This document shows, piece after piece, positions 1-9,273 of a stretch of 64,000 nucleotides of DNA. Both the position numbers and the translations under genes were made by a program. Source of the stretch: Phaeosaccion multiseriatum (lineage: Eukaryota > Ochrophyta, other classes); NCBI GenBank assembly GCA_965112735.1, contig OZ218950.1, positions 3,348,001 through 3,412,000 of the forward strand, in the 5' to 3' direction. The notes under the pieces are model-generated. The model was not told the origin of the DNA and did not search any database. It saw nothing but the letters and a program-made list of their open reading frames with translations. Positions within the stretch are counted from its first letter, which is position 1, and each line of letters opens with the position of its first letter.

Positions 1-341
1 CCTTCCTCCTCTTCCTCCTCCTCCTCCTCCTCCACCACCACCACCACCACCACCACCTCCTCCTCCTCCTCCTCCTCCTCCTCCTCCTCCTCCTCCTCCT
101 CCTCCTCCTCCTCCTCCTCCTCCTCCTCCTCCTCCTCCTCCTCCTCCTCCTCCTCCTCCTCCTCCTCCTCCTCCTCCTCCTCCTCCTCCTCCTCCTCCTC
201 CTCCTCCTCCTCCTCCTCCTCCTCCTCCTCCTCCTCCTCCTCCTCCTCCTCCTCCTCCTCCTCCTCCTCCTCCTCCTCCTCCTCCTCCTCCTCCTCCTCC
301 TCCTCCTCCTCCTCCTCCTCCTCCTCCTCCTGCTCGCCTAG
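1..341 (+). repeat. (TCC)n microsatellite ending in a splice acceptor
   Basis: A nearly pure TCC repeat runs from about position 52 to 331, preceded by a short mixed TCC/CAC stretch. It ends in a pyrimidine-rich stretch and CCTAG at 337-341. Read on the + strand, the repeat would act as a very long polypyrimidine tract for a 3' splice site at 341/342. The intron's donor lies outside the window. The tract length may be unreliable in any assembly. Confidence 0.8.
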
Positions 342-1505
342 AATTTCCTCAAGACCGACTTCAACCTCGGAAGCACTGCGATGCACTTCTTCTTCACCCT
401 CCCCGCGCGCTTACTTCAGCTCCTGCTCTCCTCCAAGCCATTTCGCACACTTGAGGCCATGTTCATAGGTTGGAATACGCGGCGGCTCGAGGCGCTGCAC
501 TTAAATTTCGGCGATGGCAGGCCCAATCGTGCCTCTCGTCACTGGGCCTCAGGTGACTTCTTTTCCGGTCGCCGCGGTGAGTCGCGAACCTCAAGCCGCG
601 TTTCTGAAACAGCGGACAGCGGTCCCTCCACCAGGGGCGGTGAGTCGAAGAGGCACGACCATAGCAAGAGCAACACCAACTGCAACAGCAACAGCAACAA
701 CGGCCGCAGAACGACAAGAGGCGGCCAGAGAATACGGGTGGTCTCTCTATCATTAGCTGGGTGGCGAAAAAGACGTAGCGTGCGGAAGAGCCACCACAGC
801 GCTCTCCGAGGGAAGACACGAGGAGACGAGAAGGAGGGGTCGTCGATCCAATCACGGCGCAGGGATGAGGCACCTCCGTGCAGCAACCCCCCGGCGCTCT
901 CGGTGAGGCTCAGCCCCGAAGAGGCGTATGCGACCACGGCAGAGGGCAGCGAGGAGGAGCCGGAGACGGGGAAGGAGAGTGCGCTACCGCTGCTGGCGGA
1001 GAGACGAGACAGGCCCTCCGCCGCCGAGCCGCCGCTGGAGGGGGTGGTGGTGCCGTCAGCAACACCGTCGTTCCCGGCATCATCGTCGGCTGTTGAAGGT
1101 GTTGGTGAAGGTGTTGGTGATGATGCTGGTGATGGCGGCCTAGGCTTGGCGACGATGCCGGGCACTCCTCGATCCAAAAGAATGGCGGGCAAGCTTTCTC
1201 GACAGCCCTCCTTCGCCACGGGGGGGGAGGAGGAGCAAGAACGAGAGCTAGGAGAGAGAAACGAACTTGAAGGGTCAGCGGTCACCCGTTCAGAGGCCGA
1301 GGACACACGCGGCCCTCTTCCGCCGCTGACCAGGAGCAGCACCCACCAGCGAAAAGAACAACAACAACAACAACACGATGATGCTGCCGAACCCCTGCTG
1401 CTCCCCACGGACCGTCCTTCGGAGGCTTCAGCACAGCCGCCAAGGAGGACACGTTTGAGCTTGAGCCCATTCAAAGTGTGCCCCCTGGAACCTCCCGCCC
1501 CATGA
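342..1505 (+). CDS. Partial hypothetical protein, last exon(s) of a gene entering from the left
   Basis: An open frame follows the acceptor at 341 and runs to a stop at 1503-1505. The first 60 or so codons look like real protein: hydrophobic and aromatic residues, with segments such as FLKTDFNLGS and FIGWNTRRLEALHLNFGDG. The rest is low-complexity, rich in Ser, Glu, Arg and Pro, with an Asn/Ser run and a Gln run near residue 340. The frame may include unrecognised introns, since GGTGAGTCG donor-like sites occur near 578 and 639. A Met at 381 could be an internal residue rather than the start. I do not recognise the family and assign no function. Confidence 0.35.
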   Translation, partial: NFLKTDFNLGSTAMHFFFTLPARLLQLLLSSKPFRTLEAMFIGWNTRRLEALHLNFGDGRPNRASRHWASGDFFSGRRGESRTSSRVSETADSGPSTRGGESKRHDHSKSNTNCNSNSNNGRRTTRGGQRIRVVSLSLAGWRKRRSVRKSHHSALRGKTRGDEKEGSSIQSRRRDEAPPCSNPPALSVRLSPEEAYATTAEGSEEEPETGKESALPLLAERRDRPSAAEPPLEGVVVPSATPSFPASSSAVEGVGEGVGDDAGDGGLGLATMPGTPRSKRMAGKLSRQPSFATGGEEEQERELGERNELEGSAVTRSEAEDTRGPLPPLTRSSTHQRKEQQQQQHDDAAEPLLLPTDRPSEASAQPPRRTRLSLSPFKVCPLEPPAP

Positions 1506-2042
1506 GTCGCCGCTTGGCTGTCGGGTTCGACTTCTTGATTGCTTCACTCCTTCGACTGCTTCGACTGGCGTCGGGTGCCGAGCGACCACTTGACCGCGCT
1601 TGGCTTCTGTGAGGCTGTGATTGATTGCTCGTCTCTCTGAGACTCGGCATCGCGGCTCTCGTCCCAATCAAGCAAGACGACGGTGGCACCAAACAGAGCC
1701 ACGACGGCAAGCAATCAAGCAAGCCGACTCGGGCCGCTGTGGGGCTCATCGGCAAGGCGGACTTGTAGTGGTGTGTATACTTTATATATATAGTCACCCT
1801 TATAAACTGAAACTGAAAGTGTGTGTGTGGGTGTGTGAGAGAGAGACAGACGAGAGGGTCATGGTGAGGAGGAGGGGGATCGCGTGCACGATTGGAGAAC
1901 CAAGAGTAGACCCCCCCCGATGATGAAGCGACAACCGCCGAACAAGGGAGAGCTCGCGCCAGGACCGGCATGCCCCTCCACGCAAAGGGCGTGAGGAGGA
2001 GGTGTACTTTATTGACTTAATAGGAATCACCTAAGAAACTGA

Positions 2043-2082
<40 letters not shown>

Positions 2083-2755
2083 GTGTCGCTGTAGGAGGAG
2101 GTGTGTGTACCTCTGGCCATTTGTGAGTTTTCTTTGGATCACCAACGCGAATGCATGTTCCACCATGTTGCGCTCCAGCGGGCTCGACACGAAAGATCGA
2201 TTCGCCGCAGGATCCTGGCTGGCATCAACTTTATGCCAATCATAGTCTAAGTTCCCCCGGGCGGTGAGACATTACTTTTAGACAATCATAGATGGCACTT
2301 AAAGGCATCCACTTTTTGCTTTTTTCTCTTCCACCCGGCCGCATGGATGATCCGAGCTGTTGCTCGTAGCGGCCCCCCCAATGTGAGCGTAACTTGAAAA
2401 AAGTATTGCAGAGGAAAACACTTCAAAACATGGCGAAAAGAAGTCTCGCATGCTGTGGGTGGCTTTGTGGTCGGGGAGAGAAGCCGGAGCACAAAGAAGG
2501 GGCAGCAGTAGCAGCAGTAGGGGGTGAGCAAGGTGGGTTATGCCGACCGTTTTCGGCCCCGAGTTGGTGTGAGACCGCCACCCTCCGGAAAATACCTCCG
2601 TCTCCCCACGCGGCTGCTGCTCCCTCCTACCCCAAGACTCTCTTACCCCACCTTGCTAGACTAAAAGCGTGTCGTAATCGTCCTGTTTTAATCGGTGGGG
2701 CTGGAAAATTGTTTCTTTTGCTTGAATACTGCCCTGCTCTCTCCCCTCGCCCACT
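1506..2755. other. Spacer without a recognised gene
   Basis: I see no convincing gene here. It holds a GT-rich stretch at about 1820-1840, a (GT)n microsatellite at 2045-2081 and AT-richer patches near 1770-1800 and 2260-2300. It probably contains the 3' end of the left partial gene and the 5' region, possibly with a 5' exon, of the phosphopantetheinyl transferase. Confidence 0.5.
2045..2081 (+). repeat. (GT)n microsatellite
   Basis: About 18 uninterrupted GT units, seen directly. Confidence 0.9.
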
Positions 2756-5700
2756 GTGGAGCCTTGCTGCCGCCTTCTCTACTTTGCCAGTCGATGGCTG
2801 TCGCTGACCTTCTCCGCAACATCTTTTTTCTCAGGAGCGGCGCCCAAGGCGGAATTTATTAGAGAGAGCCGCCCCGCCACTCACAATGTCGCTCTTCAGC
2901 ACGGGGAGGCGGGAGCAGCTGAAGGCCCCGCGGGTCGTGGGCGCAGTGTCACGCCAGAGGACAAAGGAGGACTGCAACGGCACGAGAATAAGGAGAAGCT
3001 TGTACATGAGGTGGAGAAGGAGGTGAAGGACCGCAATAGTGATGAGGAGGGCAGGAAGGAGAGCATGGAGGAGGAGGAGGAGGAGGAGGAGGAGGAGGAG
3101 GAGGAGGAGGAGGAGGAGGACGGGATGAGTGATGGGGGGGACAGGAGGGCGAAAATTGAAGGGGAGGAGGCGGAAGAGCTCGGGAAGAATGGGGTAGCAG
3201 AGGCAGACAGAGAGGAAAATGGAAGGTCAGGCTTCTCTGAAGGGAAAGAGAAGGGGGCGCGGCAAGAACAGCAGCAGCAGCAGGAGCAGCAGCAGCCAGG
3301 TGAGGCGGGGGAGGGGGGCGAGAGCGACGTGACGTTGGAAGCCACAACGGATTCGGAAGGCATAGGCCTAGCGGTCACCGCTACGTCGACCAAGATGACT
3401 ACAGCGGGAGGCAGGAGGCCATTGGTCCGAAGTGGGAGCTCCTCTGTACGCCCGAACAACCGCAAGCCGACACGAATGTGGAGCTCGACTTCCGCGCTCG
3501 AGCTGCCCCCCACCTCCTCCACCGAGTATGCCCCCACCGCTTCTCCAGAGGAGATCCGCGACGCTGAGCTGTGCAGGTACATCCGCCGGTGGGGCGTTGA
3601 TGTGAGCGAGTGGGACCTTTCCAAGGACCAGTTGGAGACTCTGGAGGCCTCGCTACCGCCAGAAGAGCGCGCTGCGTGCAAGCGGTTCTTGAAGAGCCAG
3701 GTGCGTCGTTGTTCGTGTTTTCGGGGAGGAGGGGAGAGGACCGGCTGGTGATGGTGAAGGCGATGGGTGATGATCGTGTGTGGTGATGATGATGGTGGTG
3801 GTGGTGGTGGTGGTGGTGGTGGTGGTGGTGGTGATGAGGCTCGAATCTTACTTTGTCAAATGGTTTCTTTCGGAAGATTTCGAACACTGGCGTTGCGAAG
3901 GCCGGTCAAATTTGATCCCATCCCTCTTCTTCTCTCTTTGTCAAATGTGAGCTCCTGGAGGAGAGGATCCACTTCCCAGTCTGCCACCCAACACCCTTCC
4001 AAACCTCCTGAGCATACTTCCATGCTCAATGCCATTCGACACTTGATGTGAACAGGACCGGAAACTGGCCCTTGGTAGTCGCCTACTTCAACGCGCTCTG
4101 TGCTCGGAGCTCTTCCACCTGCCCGCCGCAGACGTTCGGATAGGACGCACGCCCCACAAGAAACCGTACTTTGAGGGCCTTCAGGCCTCGCTCAAGGACC
4201 TGAACAAGAGGATGGGGGAGAGAAAAAAGGCCGAGCCCGAGGCCGGAGCAGCGCGCAAAAGCATGAGCGCCCAAAACTTGTACAGCACTGCTCGCCCGCC
4301 TCCCCCATCTGCTCCTGCTGCTCCTGTGCCGCCGCAGTCGCGTTTGTCGCCGGCGTTGAAATTCTTTGGGAGTCTCAGGCAAGCAATGACCAAACAACTT
4401 TCAAGTGAGAAGAAGGGGGTGGTGAAGCAGCAAGATCCGTCCGAGCTCTTGTGCAATTGGAACTACAACGTTAGTCATCAGGTACGGAGTATACGAAGGT
4501 TGGGGGGGGGGAGGGGAGGGGAGGGGAAGGAAGAAGAGGGATTGGTTGGTAAGGATATCCATCCGTCTTTTTGTCAGTATAGGCCAAGGCCCCTGCTGCT
4601 CGAAGAATGGTGTGCCCTCTACCCTTCCACTCTGGGCTTTCCGCGTCCGTCACACTCGTCATTTCCTCTTCTTTTGCCCCTCCTCCCCTCTGCGTCCCTC
4701 TTTTCCCCTTCTCTCCCACTCGCTGTGTCCCTCCATCTTTTTGACGTGTTGCTCATCCGTTCTTTTTTCTTCTTCGCTGGTTCTGTGGCGTTCGTTCATC
4801 CGTCCTTTCTCCCTTCCTTCCTTCCCTCCCTTCCTTCCCTCCTTTCTGTCTTCCGTCCCTCCTTCCCTCCTTCCCTCCTTCCTTCCTTTCTTCCTTCCTC
4901 CCCTTCCTTCCTTCCTTTCCTCCGTTCCTTCCTTCCTTCCTTCCCTTCTTCCTTGCCTTCCTTCCTTCCTTCCTTCCTTCCTTCCTTCCTTCTTTTCTCG
5001 TGTATGCAACAATAGGGAGATTGGGTGGTCATCTGCTCCGAGGCGGTGATGATGTGCGGAGTGGACGTGGTAGACTGCGCAGCCCCCATCCGCAAGGGAG
5101 AGACGGTCAGCTCATACCTCAAAACCTTTGAATCGTACTTTACCCCAAGCGAGTGGCTCGTCATTCGAGGCGGCAAGACGGGCGCCGATCAAATGAGAGA
5201 GTTCCACAGTCATTGGGGCTTCAAAGAGGCATACATTAAGGCGACTGGGCAAGGATTAGGCTTTGACATTAATCGCCTGTCCTTTACATACACGGACGAC
5301 ACTCGTACGGAGGCGGTGGTAAGGGTGGACGGGAGGCTGAGAAAAGACTGGAGCTTCGAGCTGCTGCCCCTGCGAGACGGCTACAAGGTGTGTGCGTGTG
5401 CGTGTGCGTGTGTGGGTGGGTGCATGTGGGTGGGTGGGTGGGTGGGTGCGTATGTGTGTGTGCGTGTGTATTTGCGTATGTGTGTGTGTGTGGGGGGGGG
5501 GGGGGGCGTTCCCACCGTTCTCACCGTTCTGTTCTCCTTCTCTTCTTGTTTCCCCTCTTGTCGTCCTCCCTCTACCCCACCCTCTCTTTTGTCTCCTCCC
5601 CTCTCTTGTGGTCCTCCCCGTGCCCCCCACACCTCTACTTGCGCTGCTTCACGATCATGCAGGTGGCCGTGGCTCGGGGGCCTCCCCAGGACATGTACCC

Positions 5701-5872
5701 CCCCGCCTCCTTCATAGTGAAACGTCAAAGATACGATGAGGCCACTTGTCGCATGGGCCTGGGCCTCAAGTCTCCGCCAATGGCAGTGCTCAGCCTAAGG
5801 GACATAGTCTCTGCCGAGACCTGGACCAAGCTAAGCATGGAGGGGGAGGAGGAGGAGGAGGAGGAGGAGTAG
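2756..5872 (+). CDS. 4'-phosphopantetheinyl transferase (Sfp/AASDHPPT type)
   Basis: It transfers the phosphopantetheine arm of CoA onto a Ser of acyl-, aryl- or peptidyl-carrier proteins. Four exons are readable: 2756-3700, 4056-4481, 5016-5387 and 5663-5872, joined in frame to about 650 residues. The family motifs appear in order: RYIRRWGVDVSEWDLS, GRTPHKKPYF, NYNVSHQGDW, the Mg-binding GVDVVD, and WGFKEAYIKATGQGLGF with the catalytic WxxKE. Order and spacing match human AASDHPPT as known. The first 240 or so residues are an acidic, low-complexity extension with a Glu run at 3067-3120 and a Gln run; the catalytic part begins near residue 265. The start is uncertain: a possible acceptor lies at 2834, so the true first exon may be upstream. 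The protein ends in a Glu run made by a GGA repeat. Confidence 0.85.
3793..3831 (+). repeat. (GGT)n repeat in an intron
   Basis: A GGT/GAT trinucleotide tract inside the first readable intron (3701-4055) of the phosphopantetheinyl transferase gene. Confidence 0.85.
4796..4996 (+). repeat. CCTT-rich pyrimidine tract in an intron
   Basis: About 200 bases of CTTCC/CCTT units fill the 3' part of the intron 4482-5015, on the coding strand and just upstream of the acceptor CAATAG. Confidence 0.9.
5388..5506 (+). repeat. GT/GTGG tract plus G-run in an intron
   Basis: The intron 5388-5662 starts with a long GTGT/GTGG tract and a G-run near 5492-5506. This may blur the donor, which I place after the GGC TAC AAG codons. 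Confidence 0.85.
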
Positions 5873-5974
5873 GGCTATATATTGACTTTGGAGGAGGAGG
5901 AGGAGGAGGAGGAGGAGGAGGAGGAGGAGGAGGAGGAGGAGGAGGAGGAGGAGGAGGAGGAGGAGGAGGAGGAG
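5841..5974 (+). repeat. (GGA)n repeat spanning a gene end
   Basis: GGA units encode the terminal Glu run of the phosphopantetheinyl transferase, are interrupted by the stop codon and a short unique stretch (5870-5890), then continue as pure GGA to about 5974. Confidence 0.85.
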
Positions 5975-7148
5975 GGCAGGCCTTAGGAGCTCGGGCGTGG
6001 GCAATGCATACGCATTCGCTCCCTTACGCTCCCTCACGAGAGATGGATTTTGCCTCACGAGAGAGAGAGTGTTGAGACACACGGACAGGGCCCCCCCTGG
6101 GGCTGAGGTCGACTTGTGCTGAACGAAGATCAACACGCGGCTAGACTGTGAGCGTGACGGCAGCGTAGAGCGAGGGAGAACGTCGTACAGGATTTTGATT
6201 ACAATATTTGTTGTTTTACCACACACACATATTAGTCCACTGAAGTTGTTGGGCTTTAGAAACTGCCTTCATCCTTCTTCTCCTCCCGACCTTCATAGTT
6301 CTTCTCCTCCCTTTGTGGGAATGTGGTGTCGTCGAGCTTTCACACACAAGTCCTCCAGCAAGGACGGAGGGCACGATCGTGTCACCCTCCTGCTGGGTGT
6401 GATTGGGTCAAATATTTGTCATTTGTCAGTTGTTGTCAAACGCGGGACAGCGAACCCAAGCGGGACAACCTGCGAGTCTCCACTTGTTGCACACGGTGGA
6501 CCTGCTAGGTTGATGAGTTGCTGAATGCGAAGTCAAAGGACTTGGGGGAAGCTTTAGCTTTGGGGGCCCACAGATTGAATGATTGGGTCGTGCTCACAGA
6601 TGGGGGGTGACTTGTTGGCTTGGAAGCTTAGAGCCCCATCCAAGAGGCCACACGTCTCTCTGCCCCTCCCGAGTGTCCCCAAGCCCAAGCAATATCCGAT
6701 GGCGGATGCCCACTGGCAGATTGGAGGTGGTCTTCCGATGACGATGCGAGAGTCCGTCCGCCGCCAGCCCTTCGCTGACCGCGGATGCTCTGCTGAAGAA
6801 CCTCTTGTGTGATTGCGTGTAGTGCACGTCCTTGGCGAGACACGAGAAGGGCAGAGACTACCCATCCCTGACGGGCGGGAGCTCCATCAGAGGGCAAGAA
6901 TACAGCCACTGCTCTCTTTTGCTCTACTCTGCCCTCTGCCATCTGCTCTCCTCGCAGCTCTGTTGGGCTCCCTCTGGCCTTGCTTCGTGGGGCGCATCAC
7001 GACGAGTATGGTACGGCTCGGGAGATCAACTGCGATGCATCTCCACCATTTTCGCGCTTCGCCCCACCACACGCTTTCGAGCAAGGGGGAGACCACCCTC
7101 TGCCCCTCCCTCCCTCACGCCCTCCCTCTTTCCCTCACTGCCTCTGTC
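5873..7148. other. Convergent spacer without a recognised gene
   Basis: This lies between the 3' ends of the phosphopantetheinyl transferase (+) and the VAMP7-like gene (-). Apart from the GGA repeat at its left end it is mixed sequence with short accidental frames and no family signature. It probably holds the 3' untranslated regions of both neighbours. Confidence 0.5.
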
Positions 7149-9010
7149 TCAGCACTGGTCGAGCATTGCTCCACAGCTCATCGCCGAAATGATGTAGAGC
7201 GCCAGAAGCAGTCCAGCAGCGCCCAGAGTGTAGATTTTCACTAATGAATGGCAAAGTACGAGGGTGTGAAGGTTAATGAAACGCACAGGATTGCGCATAC
7301 GCGTGCACACACATACATACACAAACGCACACACATATACACATACACACATCGCGCGCACACACACAGACCCACCTAAACGCTGCATCTCTCTCTCTCT
7401 CTATCTCTCTCTTTGTCCATAACTTCAGTGGCGCCACTCACCCTTCTTCCAGAACAGTGCGTTCTTCAACACCTTAGAGCTCTGCTCGAAGCGGAAGGCC
7501 TGGTGCTGCAAGTCGTCAGTCTTCGACACCAAGAGCTCCTGCAGCGATTACGTAGCATTGGGATGGAGAGTCAGCAAGTCATCAGTCACCCATGTATGCC
7601 ACGTCAGTCAGCCTAGAACGGTGGTCGATCTCAGGTTCCCTCGGCTCTGAACGAGCTTGATGAGGTTTACATGGCCAGACCTCATTCGTGGATGAGCTTG
7701 GGTGCTGAGGTCGCACCTCGGGCCCGCATTCAGGCGGCTTGCCCATGCTTTAATCGACTCCCGCATTCACTCCCTCATCCAACCACTCACTCGACACTTA
7801 CACCCACCCACTCACTCATCCACCCACTCACCAGTTTCTCTCCCCTCTCCAGCACGGTCTCGATGCTCTGTACCATCACGTCTTTCACGTCATCGATTCT
7901 CCGCTTCGCCATCTGCAAAGAGTCCGCATCGGGCCCGTTGAAAGCATCCTGGCCAGCCAAAAGGGCATATCCAAAACACCGACGAATTACGCATTGGGAG
8001 ATTAGCAACACTAGAAGAGAGCTCGCAAAGAATGGGTGAGCACGTTGATGGGCCCTCCTCCTTGCTGTAGAGTGGCGAGAAGTATTCTCCTTCCTTCTTT
8101 CCTCGTCTTGCTTTCTCACCATTCGGCGGTGGAGGATGCGGCCGAAGTCTTCCTGCATGGCGAATGCCACACTGGTGTGAGCCCTCTCCCCGTATGTGGC
8201 CTGAAATCGCCTGGAGATCTCATCCAGATAGGCAAACGGCAAGCGGCGTCGAGACTCCTTCTCCGCCATGCACAAGTACGTTATGAGATCACTCACTATG
8301 AGTGAGAGGGTGTCCAAAGTGCGAGTGAGAGAGGCAGAGAGAGGGGAAGGGAAGGGAGGAAGGGGGGGTGCAAGGGAGAGAAGGAGTGGAGGGTGATGTG
8401 GTGAGGATGACAACGTCGATTCGTAGCTAAAGTATAGAGACGTGAGCCAGAGCGCAGGAGGGGAGGATGGGGGAGTGGAATCAAAAAGGCCCGTCATTCC
8501 CTGTACGTTGCGCGTCCATGGCCCACCCCCCTTCCCCCACAACGTCATCTTCTCTTACCGATGTAGTGGAACACGTATCTGAAAGGGGACAATTTAACAG
8601 GAGCAGTGCAGCGCAGCGTTCAGGGGTTGCTGTTAATGGTTCCTTTCAGGGGTGGACACTCAGTGCTAAGGAGCAGCAAGTCAGAGAATATTTCCGTCAA
8701 GGCTTGATACTCAAGGCCTCCAACCCCCAGCCGAGCAGAGTCCTCACCCGTCATAGACGTACGAGAGCTTCCCATCCTGAGGCGGAATCTTCCCTAGAAG
8801 CACTCTCGTGATTGTGGGGAAATTCCCAGAGGACGCTGAGGAGGAAGAGAGGAGGAGGAGGAGGAGGAGGGAGAGAAGTAAAGTGTAGATCCAAGAGAGA
8901 GAGACAGAAGAGGAGGAAAACATGACAATAGTGTTTCCCACTTGTGTGGACCCACCAGAGTACTCCGCCAGAACGTTCCTTCCCCTCGCGACGACTGAAT
9001 AGACAATCAT
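7149..9010 (-). CDS. VAMP7-like longin R-SNARE
   Basis: A vesicle SNARE for fusion in the endosomal/secretory system. Seven exons on the minus strand (8956-9010, 8748-8835, 8559-8578, 8120-8295, 7832-7948, 7442-7538, 7149-7240) join in phase to 214 residues, close to the usual 215-220. The N-terminal longin domain starts MIVYSVVARG and contains YVFHYI and the RLPFAYLDEISRRFQATYG region. The R-SNARE helix runs from about DADSLQMAKRRI, with the zero-layer Arg148 in LERGEKL, through LLVSKTDDLQ and KNALFWKK. A single hydrophobic tail anchor (KIYTLGAAGLLLALYIISAM) ends the protein. One exon is only 20 nt long and supplies the YVFHYI core of the longin domain. The neighbour is divergent. Confidence 0.92.
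7281..7402 (+). repeat. CA-rich and CT microsatellite
   Basis: ACACAC-rich sequence (about 7304-7375) followed by CTCTCT, inside the last intron of the VAMP7-like gene. Confidence 0.75.
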
Positions 9011-9273
9011 CGAGACGAAATGGGAGGGAATCGTGAAGAGATTTGTAACGGAACACAAGTTGCGGAACAGGCCCGTTGGTGCACGGAAGTCACAAATGGC
9101 TTTCTTCTCATTTTCTTCTTTCTTTTCCTTCTTTCTCCTTCGCACTCCGGGGGAGATTTGAGAGGGTGCGCATGGGCAAGAAGGAAGGGCGAAGGATGCT
9201 CTTCCACAGGCTTAGGGGGGGGGGGAAGTTATTGCTCGGTTTTGCCTATCTTTACCTCCCACTGTCCGGTGCC
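9011..9273. promoter_or_regulatory. Probable bidirectional promoter region
   Basis: A short spacer of at most 263 bases separates two divergent start codons. No TATA box or other element is convincing. If the + gene starts at the upstream in-frame ATG at 9172, the shared region is only about 160 bases. Confidence 0.45.

Noticed and set aside
2896-3681. Ser-rich antisense frame opposite the phosphopantetheinyl transferase N-terminus
   Set aside because: It is the complement of the GAG repeat and has no domain; the sense strand joins in phase to conserved exons.
4659-5012. Lys/Arg/Glu/Gly-rich antisense frame
   Set aside because: Product of the CCTT intron repeat read on the other strand.
6195-6865. 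Small frames in the spacer after the phosphopantetheinyl transferase
   Set aside because: No conserved motif, no splice support and ordinary length for chance frames in GC-rich DNA.
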